NCBI GenBank assembly: GCA_030347455.1
Contig: JAQOSZ010000298.1
Location: 248,001-312,000 of the forward strand
DNA from: Kentomonas sorsogonicus
Lineage: Eukaryota; Euglenozoa; Kinetoplastea; Trypanosomatida; Trypanosomatidae
Length of the DNA: 64,000 nt
Reading direction: 5' to 3'
The translations under genes were made by a program, and so were the position numbers. Position 1 is the first letter of the stretch. Every line of letters begins with the position of its first letter. Shown here piece after piece: positions 27,842 to 38,632 of this stretch. Below the pieces are notes generated by a model that was not told the origin of the DNA, made no database searches, and saw nothing but the letters and a program-made list of their open reading frames with translations.

Positions 27842-30800
27842 ATGTCTGTCAAAGTCGCAGTGCGCTCCAGACCGTTGAGTGCGAAGGAGAATAATGATGG
27901 TACAAGCATTATAATTCGCATGAATGGAAAACAGGTTACTGTGATGGAGTGCAGTGAGGGTTCCGGTGGATCCTTTCTATTTGACGCAGCCCTGTGGACT
28001 ACGGGGGCGCGTTTCAGTGACTCCTCCAATCCCGAGGCCTCGCAGAAGACGGTGTACGAGACGGTCGGGACGGAGCTACTGCAACACACGATGACGGGAT
28101 ACAATGGGTGTATATTTGCCTACGGCCAAACGGGAAGCGGTAAAACGTACTGCATGATGGGGGACGAGCTAGACCCCGGCTTGGTCCCGCGGATCGCTCA
28201 GAAACTCTTCGAGTCTACGGCACAGCTGAGGGGGGAAGACGTTGAGACCTGCGTAGAGGTGTCCTACTACGAGATATACAACGAAAAGGTGCGCTGTCTG
28301 CTGCGCCCCGGCTACGACGAATCCGTGCTGCGTGTGCGGGAGCACCCAAAGTTCGGTCCCTTTATTGAGGGCCTCGCCAAATTCGTGGTGGGCAACCAAA
28401 CGGAATTTTTGCGACTCATGAATGACGGGAACAAAGTCCGGACAACGGCGTCGACGGCGATTAACCAGACAAGTAGTCGGTCGCACGCGGTCTTCGCCAT
28501 TACACTCACACAGAAGCGAAAAAGGGGGCCGCTCTACACCACCACCACCTCCCGACTCAATCTAGTCGACCTCGCCGGCAGCGAGCGCGCGTCCAAGTCG
28601 ATGGCGACTGGGAGGCGGCTTGCCGAAGGCGCGAACATCAACAAGTCACTTACGTGCCTGGGAAATGTCATCAGTGCATTGGCTGAAGTGGAGGAAACGC
28701 ATAGGGCGAGGCACATCCCGTACCGGGACTCCACCCTCACCTGGATTCTGAAGGAGAACCTGGGAGGAAACTCTAAGACTGTCATGCTGGCCACTATCAG
28801 TCCGTCGTCTGCGCAGTACGAGGAGACGATGAGCACACTGCGCTACGCGGAACGCGCCAAGAAAATTGTGAACAAGGCCGTGATTAACGAGTCCAACAAC
28901 AACGAGGTCGTCGCGGCTCTGCAGAAGGAGATCGCCCTACTGAAAAAGCAGCTCGAGAGCGCCTCCCTTTCGGAGCGCAGCCGCCTGCAGGAGGCACTTC
29001 ATGCCAGCGAGGCAATCAAGCGAGAGTTCGACACCACGCTGGAGGAGAAACTTGCCGAGACGCGTTTGATGATGCAGGAGAAGGAGCGGCATATGCGAGA
29101 GCTGGAGTCGAAGCTGGACGCGCAGGAGACCGAGATCGAGAGCCTCCGTCATGCCAACGCCGAAAAGGAGAGACGAATAAAGGAGTTGCTGGATCAAGTC
29201 AAGCAGATGACAAGTCGCTCTGTCAACAGTGTTTCTGCAGATGGCGGCCCTAGTGGCGGGGCTCATACAGCTGGCAGCGGAGATGCCATGAAACGGATTC
29301 TGGAAGAGGTGGCGACGCTGGAGCAGGAGCAGATGGCGCAGGCCTCTGTTATACGCCGGCGGCACACCATCTACGGCGACGGCAGCGATCTTCTCTCTGC
29401 CTCGATGCGCGGCACGCACGCTGTCGAGGCAGACGCGGCGAGTGTCGGCAGACCCACCGCCATCTCCGCCGCCTTCTCCTCTTCTGCCGGCATTGGGGTG
29501 CCGCCACTGCCGCCATTGCCACAACGAGTTTCTGATACGGCAACAGAGGGCGTGGCAGCTGCCCCAGCGGCGCTGCGTCGCGACAGCAAGCTCACGCAGC
29601 AATTCGTCTCCTCTGTGAGTGCCGTCTCGGGGGACAGGGGTCAGGCGCTGTGGTCGTCGCCTCCGCTGCCCGGCAGCACGATGGACGTCGATGACGACGA
29701 CCTCGAAGTCGATGAGCGCCTCCTTCTGGATGAAGACGAGGCAGAGGCTGTCGGTGGCGGAAAACGCGACCCTCACCAGAACACCAGCGGTGTCACCAAG
29801 CCACCCGCCGCTGACTCGGATATTGAGCTTACCTCCGAGTCCAGTCAGTTGGGTGACGACGGGCCCAGCGAGCATGATGTCGTAATCAGCCCTGAAGACG
29901 GGCGGCTTGCGGCACTGCCTGGAGACGTTGCCGACCGTCAAACGCATGACAACCACAGGAGCAGCATTTCTGACCAAGATGACGATGACAGCCTCATAGT
30001 GGAAGAAAACGTCATCCTGCCTGACGACGAGTACGCCGACGCGCCCCCCGTGATTGGCGGGGCAGACGGAGACTCCGGGACTCATACCTCCGTGCCGCTG
30101 GTGTTGCGGCAGGACGACCTACCCCGCGAGAGCCCGTCGCGAGGAGGTAGTGGCCCGACAACACCTGGAAAGGTGCGCTACAACCTCACGATGGGCAGTG
30201 ATGGTCAATTTGTTGCCTCACCCGCGCCAAACCGCCAACCTCGTGAGCAGCAAGGCGACACCATCAACCGCGAAAACAGCCGCCCTGAAATATACGACCC
30301 CTCGGACGATGTCAGCAGTCTGGTGGTACCCTCCCACGCGATCCCGAACAGTCGTTTTCTGCACGAGCCGTTCAAAGTGGTGAAGATCACCGGAACAGGT
30401 GCTGCCACGGCGGCGCAACGGAAGGACCGTATTTGGGACGTGGACTGTCTGCAGCGTCGCTTCTCCAACTACGACATGAAGGGTCACAAGAGCTTCGACC
30501 TACCAGCGCGCAACCTGTACCGCGTCGAGCGCGACCCCAAGCACACGCTTCGCCTCAGGCTGTACTTCTTCGAGTGCCCGGCACCGTACTACCTCGAGTT
30601 CACCTCTGTTAGTCGCCGGCAAAAGTTTTTCGAGCTGGCACACGTTCTGCGGCGCAACTCGATCATGTGGTGCCCGTCCCTCTGTCTTGACGGAGAGAAC
30701 GACTGTCTCATCACGATCCGCGGCACCACCATCGACCGACCGCACAACCGACAGCAGCCGGTGGACGGCGCGACGGATCTGATGGTGGCCCGCATGCCAT

Positions 30801-32472
30801 ACGAAGTGATCGACCTCTGGTACGGGTGCTTCTCGTTGGAACACCAAGAGCTGCCGGACGACGCCGGCATCTTTAGCGGTTTCTTGCCAAAGGCAGAGCA
30901 CGAGATCTACGTCATCGGTGTCACGAACGTCCCGGCCAGCCTGCTGGGCAACGACAAACTTGGGCAGTTTTTTCTTTCGCACCTTGGCCCGTCGACCTTC
31001 TACCTTCTTGCGAATTCGGCCGCGACGTCCAAGGCACGCCGTGTCAACAATGCCCTGGTTATCCTGTGCCGCCGCTCCTTCATTGTGCGTCTCTCTCAAA
31101 TCCAGGTGAAGGAGGTGTCCGCGGTGTACAAGGACGACATGGAGAAGGGCGACTTCACCGCGGTGGGCTGTGCGTTTGCGGTGAACGAGGCGACGTTTGG
31201 GGTGGTGCTGGTGAACGCGAGCGCCGTCGGGACGTACGCGGTGAAATCACGTACCGGGTGCATCCGCGCGCTGCTCGCGAGCTTTGATTTTGGAAACAGT
31301 GACGTGGATCTGTTCTCGCGCTTTGACTATTTGGTTGTTTCGGGAAACTTTGGCTACGGTGACGAATTTCGTGCTGGTGGTGACCCCCTCTTGGAGGAGA
31401 TTGCCGCGGGGAACCTCTTGTCCAATACGCACGAGATGCCCCCGAGCGAGGCGCTGGCGGCCGCCGGCGGTCCGATGCGCATCTTCTACTCCGTCCGCGA
31501 TCGCGTGGCGCGGATGGACGTCACCATGTATTCTCTCTCCCGTGCGCTGCCGAGCCCAACGCGTTCATCACGGCGGATGTCTTCTGTCAGCGATGCTTTC
31601 TCAGTGTCTTCGGCGAGTACGTCCCACGCATCCAGCTCCTCTTCGACGACCTTATCGTGTACAGCGAGCGTCTTCCGGCAGATGTCCAGCTCCCGCAGAT
31701 TGAAATCACCGGAGACTTTTTCGCCAACGCGCCGCTGTGCGCGCCGCTGGCTTGGACGGAAAGCAGCCGCGCGCCGCAGCGTCTAGTGGCATCAGCCGCC
31801 GTCATTCCAACTCTCTACCCGTGCGTCAACAACAAGGAGTTTCTGCGGCTGCAGACGCTGATCTTCTCCATTTCGGGGACCTTGAAGGGTCATGACGCGC
31901 GCACTAACATCGCCTCGGGCACCTTGTCACTCAAGACGTTTCTGCGTCTTGGTCACTACAGCGATTTTGAGATTCCGCTGTACTTTCGAGGATGTCGGGT
32001 CGGTCATGTATCGGGCCGCTTCCTTGAAGCTTATCACGAGAAGAACAGCGCGGAGCTGGCGGCGGCTGGTCTAGGCGACGAGAGCTTGGTTTCGATCGTG
32101 TGCTACTACGAGAACCAGACGCGGCCCGCACGCGACTGTCAGTGGGAGCCGGCATCGTTCGAGTCAACAGGCGTGCAGCCGTTCTCCGCGGACGACCCGC
32201 GCAGGGAGCTGCGGCGAGAGCACTTTGGCCTTCCAGATGCCTGCTCGTGGCGGTGGCTGACCGACTGGAAGCACGACAGTCGCGCTGACGACCCCGAAGG
32301 CTGGATCTATGCAGGCTCCACAGACGGCTCACTGCAACTGCAACTACAAGACAACAGCTCTGCGCGCATGCGGAGACGGCGCTGGTACCGTGCGATGCAG
32401 GCAGCCGACGCTGTGGCGCTGCACAACTACCTTGCCTTCAAAGAAGAACAAAAACGTGAACGAACTCTTTAG
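27842..32472 (+). CDS. Kinesin-3-type motor fused to degenerate inositol-5-phosphatase-like and C2-like regions; one frame change
   Basis: Residues 1-345 are a complete kinesin motor: P-loop GQTGSGKT (95-102), switch I NQTSSRSHAVF, switch II DLAGSE, and IPYRDSTLTWILKENLGGNS, typical of kinesin-3. A coiled coil follows (about 350-460), then an acidic disordered linker to about 835. From FKVVKITGTG a PH-like stretch ends at YYLEFTSVSRRQKFFELAHV. The next block follows the 5-phosphatase (IPPc) fold strand by strand, but its signature residues are changed: IYVIGVTN for IGxQE, VNASAVG for NSHLAA, VSGNFGYGDEF for GDLNYR and ITADVF for SDHxPV. The first frame stops at 31786. Homologous-looking sequence (PNAFITADVFCQRC, then LLFDDLIVYSE and a C2-like part) continues in another frame to 32472, the change lying at about 31500-31560 near a TCTCTCTC run. 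Total about 1540 residues. It may be a motor targeted to phosphoinositide membranes with no catalytic activity. Confidence 0.82.
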
Positions 32473-32999
32473 AAATGGCAGGCGTCCGGATGCAGCACTT
32501 TGTTTTTGTTTTGTTTTGTTTTCTAATGATCACTTTCGTATTTACATCACGACTCTCTCTCTCTCTCTTGTTCAGCGAAATGGGCCTGTTCAGGATGGAT
32601 GCAAAAAGAAAAAAAAAAACATGTTATGGCGTGCATAACATTGATGTATTCTTCATTTCCTGGGATAAAAGGGTTAAATTACTCTACTGATTGAAGCTCC
32701 TCATGAAAAAGAAAAAAAGAAATGATTAGAATAGTAATAACTACGACCCCGAGATAGCATTATTTTCTGTTTTTTTTTTTCCACAATTCCGTGCCTCCTT
32801 CATTTGTATTTGAGCCTAGCACTATTTTCTTTTCTAATACATCAAAACGAAAGCAGCAGTAGTAACTAAAAATACAAAAAAAAATAGAATTTCTAGCACA
32901 CCACCGCAAGAGGAGCCTACTACGTGTCCTTCTGGGTGCACTGATATTAAACTTACTTCTTTCCTATAATAGACTCCTCGATTGGACCCGGCTTTAAAA
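32473..32999 (+). other. Intergenic spacer
   Basis: No gene seen. Contains TTTTG repeats at about 32499-32522, a CT tract at about 32551-32567, and several A- and T-runs. The DCN1 frame is open a few codons upstream, starting from a TTG at 32982. Confidence 0.55.
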
Positions 33000-33725
33000 A
33001 TGCCCTCTAAATCTTCGAAGCGTTACTCTTTGACGAAGCCGCCAGAGCGCCGGTCGTCCATGACGGTAGCAAGCGTGTTGGGGTTACCGCAAGGCGCTGG
33101 CGGGCAGTCACGCAGCACCAAATCTTCGTCCAGTGCCGTCCGCGGTCGTGGAGAGATTGAATCGCTGTATGAAAAGCTTCGTCAGATGGACAAATCTGTG
33201 CCGGGAGAGGTCATCGGTCCTGCGGGGCTCGTGCAACTCTTCAAGGAGCTCTCCATTGCCCCTGATACTGTGGAAATGTTCACGCTGCTATGGAGGCTGG
33301 GGGCCACGAAAAACGGCACCGTCTCCCACGGAGAGTGGCTCGCGTGTATGTACACCTACGGGGTGGACTCGACAAGCCAACTGCGAGCCAAGCTGCAGGA
33401 CTGGATCGCCGAGGTGAGGACGAAGCCGTCATCCTTCACCGCCATGTACAACTTTGTCTACGACTTTGTGAGAGGCGAGAACTATCGCCAGATGGTTTCT
33501 TCTGTTGCCGTCAAGGCGTGGGAAGTGTTTTTCAAGGACGTTCCTCTTTTCGCACTCTGGAAGGAGTGGCTACCGACGTACGAGGGCGACATTTCCCGCG
33601 ACATATGGAAGCAGCTTCCTGTGTTCTTTTCCACTGTCAAAAAGGTCGAAGACTACGACACCACAGCCCGATGGTCGTGCATATTCGACGACTTTGTTGA
33701 GTGGTGGCAAAAGAAGAAGGTCTGA
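33000..33725 (+). CDS. DCUN1D: DCN1-like cullin neddylation factor
   Basis: 241 residues from the ATG at 33000; the TTG at 32982 is not needed. Residues 1-55 are a basic Ser-rich tail with no visible UBA domain. About 55-241 is the PONY/cullin-binding domain: IESLYEKLRQMD, GLVQLFKELSIAP, EWLACMYTYGVDSTSQLRAK, FTAMYNFVYDFVRGENYRQM, AVKAWEVFFKD, LWKEWLPTYEGDISRDIWKQ, and the terminal ARWSCIFDDFVEWWQ, all aligned to human DCUN1D1. DCN1 proteins act as co-E3 ligases that position NEDD8-loaded Ubc12 on cullins, so this gene implies an active neddylation pathway. The missing UBA is common in the shorter members of the family. Confidence 0.93.
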   Translation: MPSKSSKRYSLTKPPERRSSMTVASVLGLPQGAGGQSRSTKSSSSAVRGRGEIESLYEKLRQMDKSVPGEVIGPAGLVQLFKELSIAPDTVEMFTLLWRLGATKNGTVSHGEWLACMYTYGVDSTSQLRAKLQDWIAEVRTKPSSFTAMYNFVYDFVRGENYRQMVSSVAVKAWEVFFKDVPLFALWKEWLPTYEGDISRDIWKQLPVFFSTVKKVEDYDTTARWSCIFDDFVEWWQKKKV

Positions 33726-34524
33726 ATAGTCTGTCCTCTTTCACTGTAGGTGGCCGGCTGTTCTAGAATCCTTTTTTTTTGCTCTCCAAAACCTTTCTTT
33801 TTGTTTTCTTCTGCTTATTTATTTATTTATTTACAATATTTCGTTGTCTTGCTCTTTCTATATATATATATATAGTCTCGTTCTTCTCCTTCCTCCTTGA
33901 AAAATTGCATGTAATCTAGAAATAGACTCTCAGTACTTCTTAGTCTACAATTCCAGTATGATGATATGTCTTACCACTGGCAAATCAAGGAAATAACAGA
34001 AACCTCGTTAATGCGGCACGCACATTGTCAGACGCCAACTCAATAAACGCAGCTGAAGTTGTCCCCTTCCCCTCCCCGCCTCTCCTCGCCGAAATGGGAC
34101 CAAGGGTGTCACCTGGAAAGAGATGATTTTTTGCCGTACATTATGCTATTCCTCGTGAGACGATGTCGGCAATTCCACAAGAAGAGATTGTGCTGCAACG
34201 ACCTATTTCCTTTCTGTTTCTTATTACCTCATTTTAATTCCATCTGTGCACGGTTTAAAACAAGTATTGTGTTCTACTACTTGTTTTTTTCGTCTACCTG
34301 CTACCTCGTTTGACCTGCGAGTTATTCTTTCCCCGCTTCCTATCACGCCCCCCCCCCCCCCGCCCCGCCTCTCCTCTCCTCCATCCGTTCATTCCCCGAG
34401 AAGAGAAAAGAGACAATAAAATATCAGCCCATTTCAACTCCAATTCATTTCCTTGAAATTCAAAATTCAGCATTACAAAAAAAAAAACTTGATTGTCGAG
34501 AAGAAGTAGAAACAACAAAACAGC
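33726..34524 (+). other. Intergenic spacer
   Basis: No gene seen. Contains TTTA repeats at about 33815-33832, a TA run at 33859-33874, and C-runs at about 34348-34362 followed by C/T-rich sequence before the ankyrin gene. Confidence 0.55.
33859..33874. repeat. TA microsatellite
   Basis: Eight TA units. Confidence 0.85.
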
Positions 34525-35832
34525 ATGAAGACTACTGAGGACAAGTCAGCAGAAGCGTCAGTGACGGTAACGCTAGCGGATTTGTTGCAGCAAGGTGATG
34601 CCGACGGTATTCTGGCAATCCTGAAGGAGGACCGAAGTTTACTTGATGTTCCCCTACGTGGAGATCTTTTCCCTCTTCACGTAGCCGTAAAGGAGCGTCA
34701 CGTGCGCGCGGTGGAGACGCTGCTGTCTTTTAAGCCCGATGTCAACAAGGTCAGTAACGAGCGCGGCACGCGAGAGGGATACACCGCACTACACTACGCC
34801 GCCGACAACAATGACGCCACAATGATCGCGTTACTCCTGTCGGGCGGCGCTGACGTTAACCAGACCAACGTGGAGGGCTGGACCCCACTGCACGTGGCAT
34901 GCTTCAAGAGTAAAAGTGACGCCGTTAGGGCTCTTGTGGAGGGTGGCGCTGACGTTACCCTAACCACGCGCGAGGGCCAGCCGCCGCTGGTGTTCTGCGT
35001 GGACCATGGGCAAATCGGCGACGTGCGCTTCATGCTCACCCACGGTGCGCCGGCCAACGCGACTGCGGACGCCGAAAACAACAGTTTGCTGCACTACGCG
35101 CTGCACTACAACATGGCCAAAATGTTCAACGGCGCCTACGAACTCCCCGACGCCCAGCTTGACGTCTCGGTGGCGCTCACCGTGCACGGCGCGGACCCCA
35201 CGGTGCAGAATGCGGGCGGGGACGTTTGCACACGCTTTATCGAGAGTCAGTACCCCTCACTGCCCCAATTCCTTCTGGCGGTACATGAAGGCTGCGCCGT
35301 CTTTCGGGACTCGCCGGTCGTGTGGAATTTCATGACATTTCTCTCAGCATCAGTGCAACAGCTGGTCGACGCCGGCGTCCCTCCGGAGAAGGCCAAGGCC
35401 CTGCACGAATGCACGCAGATGCTAGAGGTTGAACGATTCAACACTGAGGAGCGTCGGGCGGCCGGCCGCAGGCCCGCGCCGATTGCACCCGCGCTCCCGC
35501 CTGGCGATGATCCCAGCGGGGGAAAGTGCCCATTCTTCAAGAACCGCGGGGGCGCCGCCGCCGCGAACCTGCCGCAGCTGCCAGCGTCTCACCAGGGGAT
35601 ATCTCTAGAGGCGATGGTGCAGGCCGGCACATCCGCTGACCCCTCTGGTGGTCGCTGTCCGTTTTTGCGCAACCGCGCAGCCGGCGCTGCCCCCTCCGTG
35701 CCCACTGCCCCGCGCGCGCAGTGCCCGTTCAGCATTGGGTATCTCCTCGCCCACACCAACCACCTCGCTTTCCTCGGTGTTGGGTTCGTTCTCGGTGTCG
35801 CGGTGGATCGCGCACTCCTGAAGAGCAAATGA
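34525..35832 (+). CDS. Tail-anchored ankyrin-repeat protein with three Cys-Pro-Phe motifs
   Basis: 435 residues. Residues about 18-215 contain five or so ankyrin repeats (FPLHVAVKERHVRAVETLLS, YTALHYAADNNDATMIALLL, WTPLHVACFKSKSDAVRALV, NSLLHYALHYNMAKMF). About 215-315 is a helical region. The tail has two near-identical units, DDPSGGKCPFFKNR (Cys335) and ADPSGGRCPFLRNR (Cys378), and a third QCPFS (Cys400). It ends in a hydrophobic segment at about 408-428 followed by LLKSK, as in C-tail-anchored proteins of the mitochondrial outer membrane or ER. Cys-Pro-Phe/Val motifs are known heme-regulatory sites (for example in ALA synthase), so heme sensing is possible but unproven. I cannot name an orthologue. 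Confidence 0.8.
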   Translation: MKTTEDKSAEASVTVTLADLLQQGDADGILAILKEDRSLLDVPLRGDLFPLHVAVKERHVRAVETLLSFKPDVNKVSNERGTREGYTALHYAADNNDATMIALLLSGGADVNQTNVEGWTPLHVACFKSKSDAVRALVEGGADVTLTTREGQPPLVFCVDHGQIGDVRFMLTHGAPANATADAENNSLLHYALHYNMAKMFNGAYELPDAQLDVSVALTVHGADPTVQNAGGDVCTRFIESQYPSLPQFLLAVHEGCAVFRDSPVVWNFMTFLSASVQQLVDAGVPPEKAKALHECTQMLEVERFNTEERRAAGRRPAPIAPALPPGDDPSGGKCPFFKNRGGAAAANLPQLPASHQGISLEAMVQAGTSADPSGGRCPFLRNRAAGAAPSVPTAPRAQCPFSIGYLLAHTNHLAFLGVGFVLGVAVDRALLKSK

Positions 35833-36578
35833 TACAGGCACAGCGACGTTCCACCGAATGAGCCTCCGCCTCTTTTCGATTCCCTTTTTGTCGTTGTGCT
35901 GAAATATTTCACCTCCATGTGCAAGCGTCCATACTTGTACAAATAACAACGTTCTTGTCCAACACGTGTATATTATTACTATTGTTATTATTATTATTTC
36001 ACTCTTCGCAGTTGAATCTTTTTCTTTCTCTTCTTTCTTTCTTTTTTTTCTTTTTGCGTGTCTGTTACTGTTAGGATTTGTTTTCTGCAAAATCCTTCTT
36101 TTCTCATTTTTCTTTCCATCCCTCTCTCTCTCTCCGTCTTGTTTCTATTGTTATTGATGCTCTTCTTCTTCATCTTTATCCGCGGCTCTCCGATTTCTTC
36201 CACATTCTTTATATCCCTCTGGTTACTTAAATGCATATGAAACTGCATATTCTGCGGCAACTACTCGACTACAACGTTTCTATTGCGCTTGTTTTCCCCT
36301 TTTTGCGCGTGTGTGTATGTGAGTGTGTGAGTTTTACTTCTCATGCCTCAGATAGGATTTCTCCTCTCTCTCTCTCTCTATCTCCACACACACATGCATA
36401 CCCCTCATCGTCTTCTTCGCACGCAGAATTAGCTGCAATAGTACTTCCTTTCCTATTCCTGTAGGATTCCCCACTCTTCTTGTACTTTGTATCACTTTTC
36501 TGATAATTCGCCTGCAGTATTCGCGCGAATAATCTCAGAAGACGGTAAGGCGTAAACTTCGAGCTCGTTAATTTCAGT
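35833..36578 (+). other. Intergenic spacer
   Basis: No gene seen. Contains an imperfect ATT array at about 35973-35999, long TTTC-rich tracts at 36010-36050 and 36120-36140, a CT tract at about 36362-36382, and the splice region of GAR1. Confidence 0.55.
36463..36517 (+). promoter_or_regulatory. Candidate trans-splice acceptor region of GAR1
   Basis: Pyrimidine-rich sequence ends in CCTGCAG with the AG at 36516-36517, 62 bases upstream of the ATG. A later TTTCAG at 36572-36577 leaves only one base before the ATG and is less likely. Confidence 0.4.
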
Positions 36579-37229
36579 ATGGCTCGCGGATTCGGCGGTA
36601 GGGGAGGCGACCGCGGCGGCGGCGGTGGCGGTCGCGGATTCGGCGGCGGTCGCGGCGGAGGCTTCGGCGGTGGTCGAGGCGGTGGCCGCGGTGGCGGCCG
36701 TGGCGGCTTCGCCTCCCCCGACCCGCCGGATCATGTGCAGGAGATCGGCACCTTCATGAACGCTGCCGAGGGCGAGCTCCTCTACAAGGTGACTGTTCCC
36801 GAAACCGTCCCACGTTTCAACGTCTTTGTCTACACAGAAAACAAGGCGAAGGTCGGAAAAATTGAGGAGATTCTTGGTAACACCACTGACGTGATGTTCT
36901 CCGTGAAGCCGGTCCCCGGCGTGCAGGCCAACTCCTTCAACGCGGGTGACCGCATCTTCATCTCGCCCACTGAGCTGCAGCCAATCCGCTTTTTCACGAA
37001 CCCCGCCAAGCCCGGCGGCCGTGGACGCGGCGGCGGTCGCGGTGGCGGCGGTCGCGGCGGCGGTCGTGGTGGTTTCGGCGACCGTGGCGGCCGCGGTGGC
37101 GGCGGCCGTGGAAGCTTCGGCGGGGGCGGTCGCGGCAGTTTTGGCGGCGGCGGCGGCGGTCGTGGCAGTTTCGGCAGGGGGCAGGGTCGCGGTAGCTTCG
37201 GCGGTGGCGGTCGTGGCCGCGGCTTCTAG
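36579..37229 (+). CDS. GAR1: H/ACA snoRNP protein GAR1
   Basis: 216 residues, with RGG/GGR-rich tails at both ends (about 1-45 and 146-216) flanking the conserved GAR1 core at about 47-145. The core has the typical order HVQEIGTFMNAAEGELLYKV, PRFNVFVYTENKAKVGKIEE, ILGNTTDVMFSVKP and SFNAGDRIFISPTELQPI. GAR1 is one of the four core proteins of H/ACA ribonucleoproteins, which pseudouridylate rRNA and, in trypanosomatids, the spliced leader and snRNAs. The glycine-arginine tails are likely methylated and bind RNA. The nucleotide sequence of the tails is a GGC/CGT-rich quasi-repeat, so copy number could vary between strains. Confidence 0.95.
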   Translation: MARGFGGRGGDRGGGGGGRGFGGGRGGGFGGGRGGGRGGGRGGFASPDPPDHVQEIGTFMNAAEGELLYKVTVPETVPRFNVFVYTENKAKVGKIEEILGNTTDVMFSVKPVPGVQANSFNAGDRIFISPTELQPIRFFTNPAKPGGRGRGGGRGGGGRGGGRGGFGDRGGRGGGGRGSFGGGGRGSFGGGGGGRGSFGRGQGRGSFGGGGRGRGF

Positions 37230-37949
37230 ACACTCGACAATGTGTTGACAATGTTTTCTTTGCTAATCCTATAGCTGTCGTCTACCACAAGCAGCTTTTC
37301 TAACACACCCACACCACTTGTAAAATCATCCGAATTAAATGTGCCGACGGTGTATGCAGGAAATGGGAAGCAGTTTACACTTCTCCCTGCTCTGTCTACG
37401 CCGGCGCACTCCGATTTCATTATCCATTTCTTTTTTGTTGTTGTTGCGCTTTCAACACACGGTTTCCGCACCAACTTCATACGTGCATTTTAAACCTTTT
37501 CAGACTCATTTTTTTTTCTCTCCCAGTCTTCGCCCCTGTCTTCTTCTTTCCCTTTTTCCCATCCTCATGTGACGTCAGTTTCCCATCTATTGCTTGGCCT
37601 TTTAGACTGATTTTCTTTTTAGGCACGCCTTACGTGGTGTAGTACTGTATTTTGGCCAACCAAAGCTATGATAGTACGACACTGTCAACGACCGGGGAGA
37701 GTGATAATTCAACAGCCTTTTCTCTTGAAGGAAAGAAGTCGAGGGCGACTGCTCGTGAGAAAGTTAAATAAAAGTACCTGATTCTAATCGAAAGGAAGGA
37801 AGAAAAAAAATGGTGTGATTGAAGAGAAGCCTCGTATGATGCGGATGATACAAGTCTGAAAAAAAAATTCCTGATACTCGGTGTGTGAACTCATTTTCTT
37901 TTTGATGCATGTCGAATCGGCGCTTAATAATAATGCGATACATTTTCAA

Positions 37950-37978
37950 AAATAAAACAAAATAAAATAAAATAAAAC
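37950..37978. repeat. AAAAT pentanucleotide array
   Basis: About five imperfect AAAAT/AAAAC units. Confidence 0.8.
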
Positions 37979-38263
37979 CAACACACTTCTCGAAGTGAAC
38001 CTTGCGTTGAGAACAGAACTCTCTTCTGCTCATCTACCGCTGTAGCACTTTGTCACGCGGTGCTTGAACAATGCAGTTTTCTTGAGGGGGAGTGAGCTGA
38101 CTCACGTCTTCCAGCTTTCTGATGCGTTGATACTTCACAACGGATGTTGCTCTGTTCACAAGCGTTCAAGCAAATTCTCCTCCACCGGTGCGGAGACTCG
38201 TTGTATTCTGGAATCTATTGGTTTCTTTTGAACTTATGGGTCGAAGTCAAAGCAATTAAGCTG

Positions 38264-38294
38264 TCTCTCTCTCTCTCTCTCTCTATCTCTCTCG
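38264..38294. repeat. CT dinucleotide tract
   Basis: 31 bases of CT alternation with a single A interruption. Confidence 0.9.
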
Positions 38295-38632
38295 CCCTCT
38301 CTTTCTTCATCCTGCTCTTCACCACATGTACCTCTCACTCTCGCAAGCATCTTGACAAGAAGTAGGATTTGTAAAGACGAAGAAGAGCAGAAAACCAAAT
38401 TAAGAAAGGAAAAACTGGAAAACAATAGTTTAAACAGCACGTGACACTCTGAGGCGCACTGTAATCTAATCCCTTGTTGTGAGCTCTACTCTTAGTAGTC
38501 GCATTACTTCTTTGAATGGTAGTAATCGATTCTCTCCTCATTCTCTTCCCTTGCTTGGCACACACACTGCTACCGATTTTTGCCGTCATTATTCGTCATT
38601 TTTTTTTTTTTGAATCTTTATTAACAGTCAAG

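Larger units (their letters stand above)
37230..38632 (+). other. Long intergenic spacer
   Basis: About 1.4 kb without a credible gene on either strand. Contains pyrimidine tracts at 37420-37560, an AAAAT pentamer array at about 37950-37978, a CT tract at 38264-38294, and a T12 run at about 38600-38611 with an AG shortly before the next ATG. Small frames here are low-complexity and start with non-ATG codons or lack family features. Confidence 0.5.
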
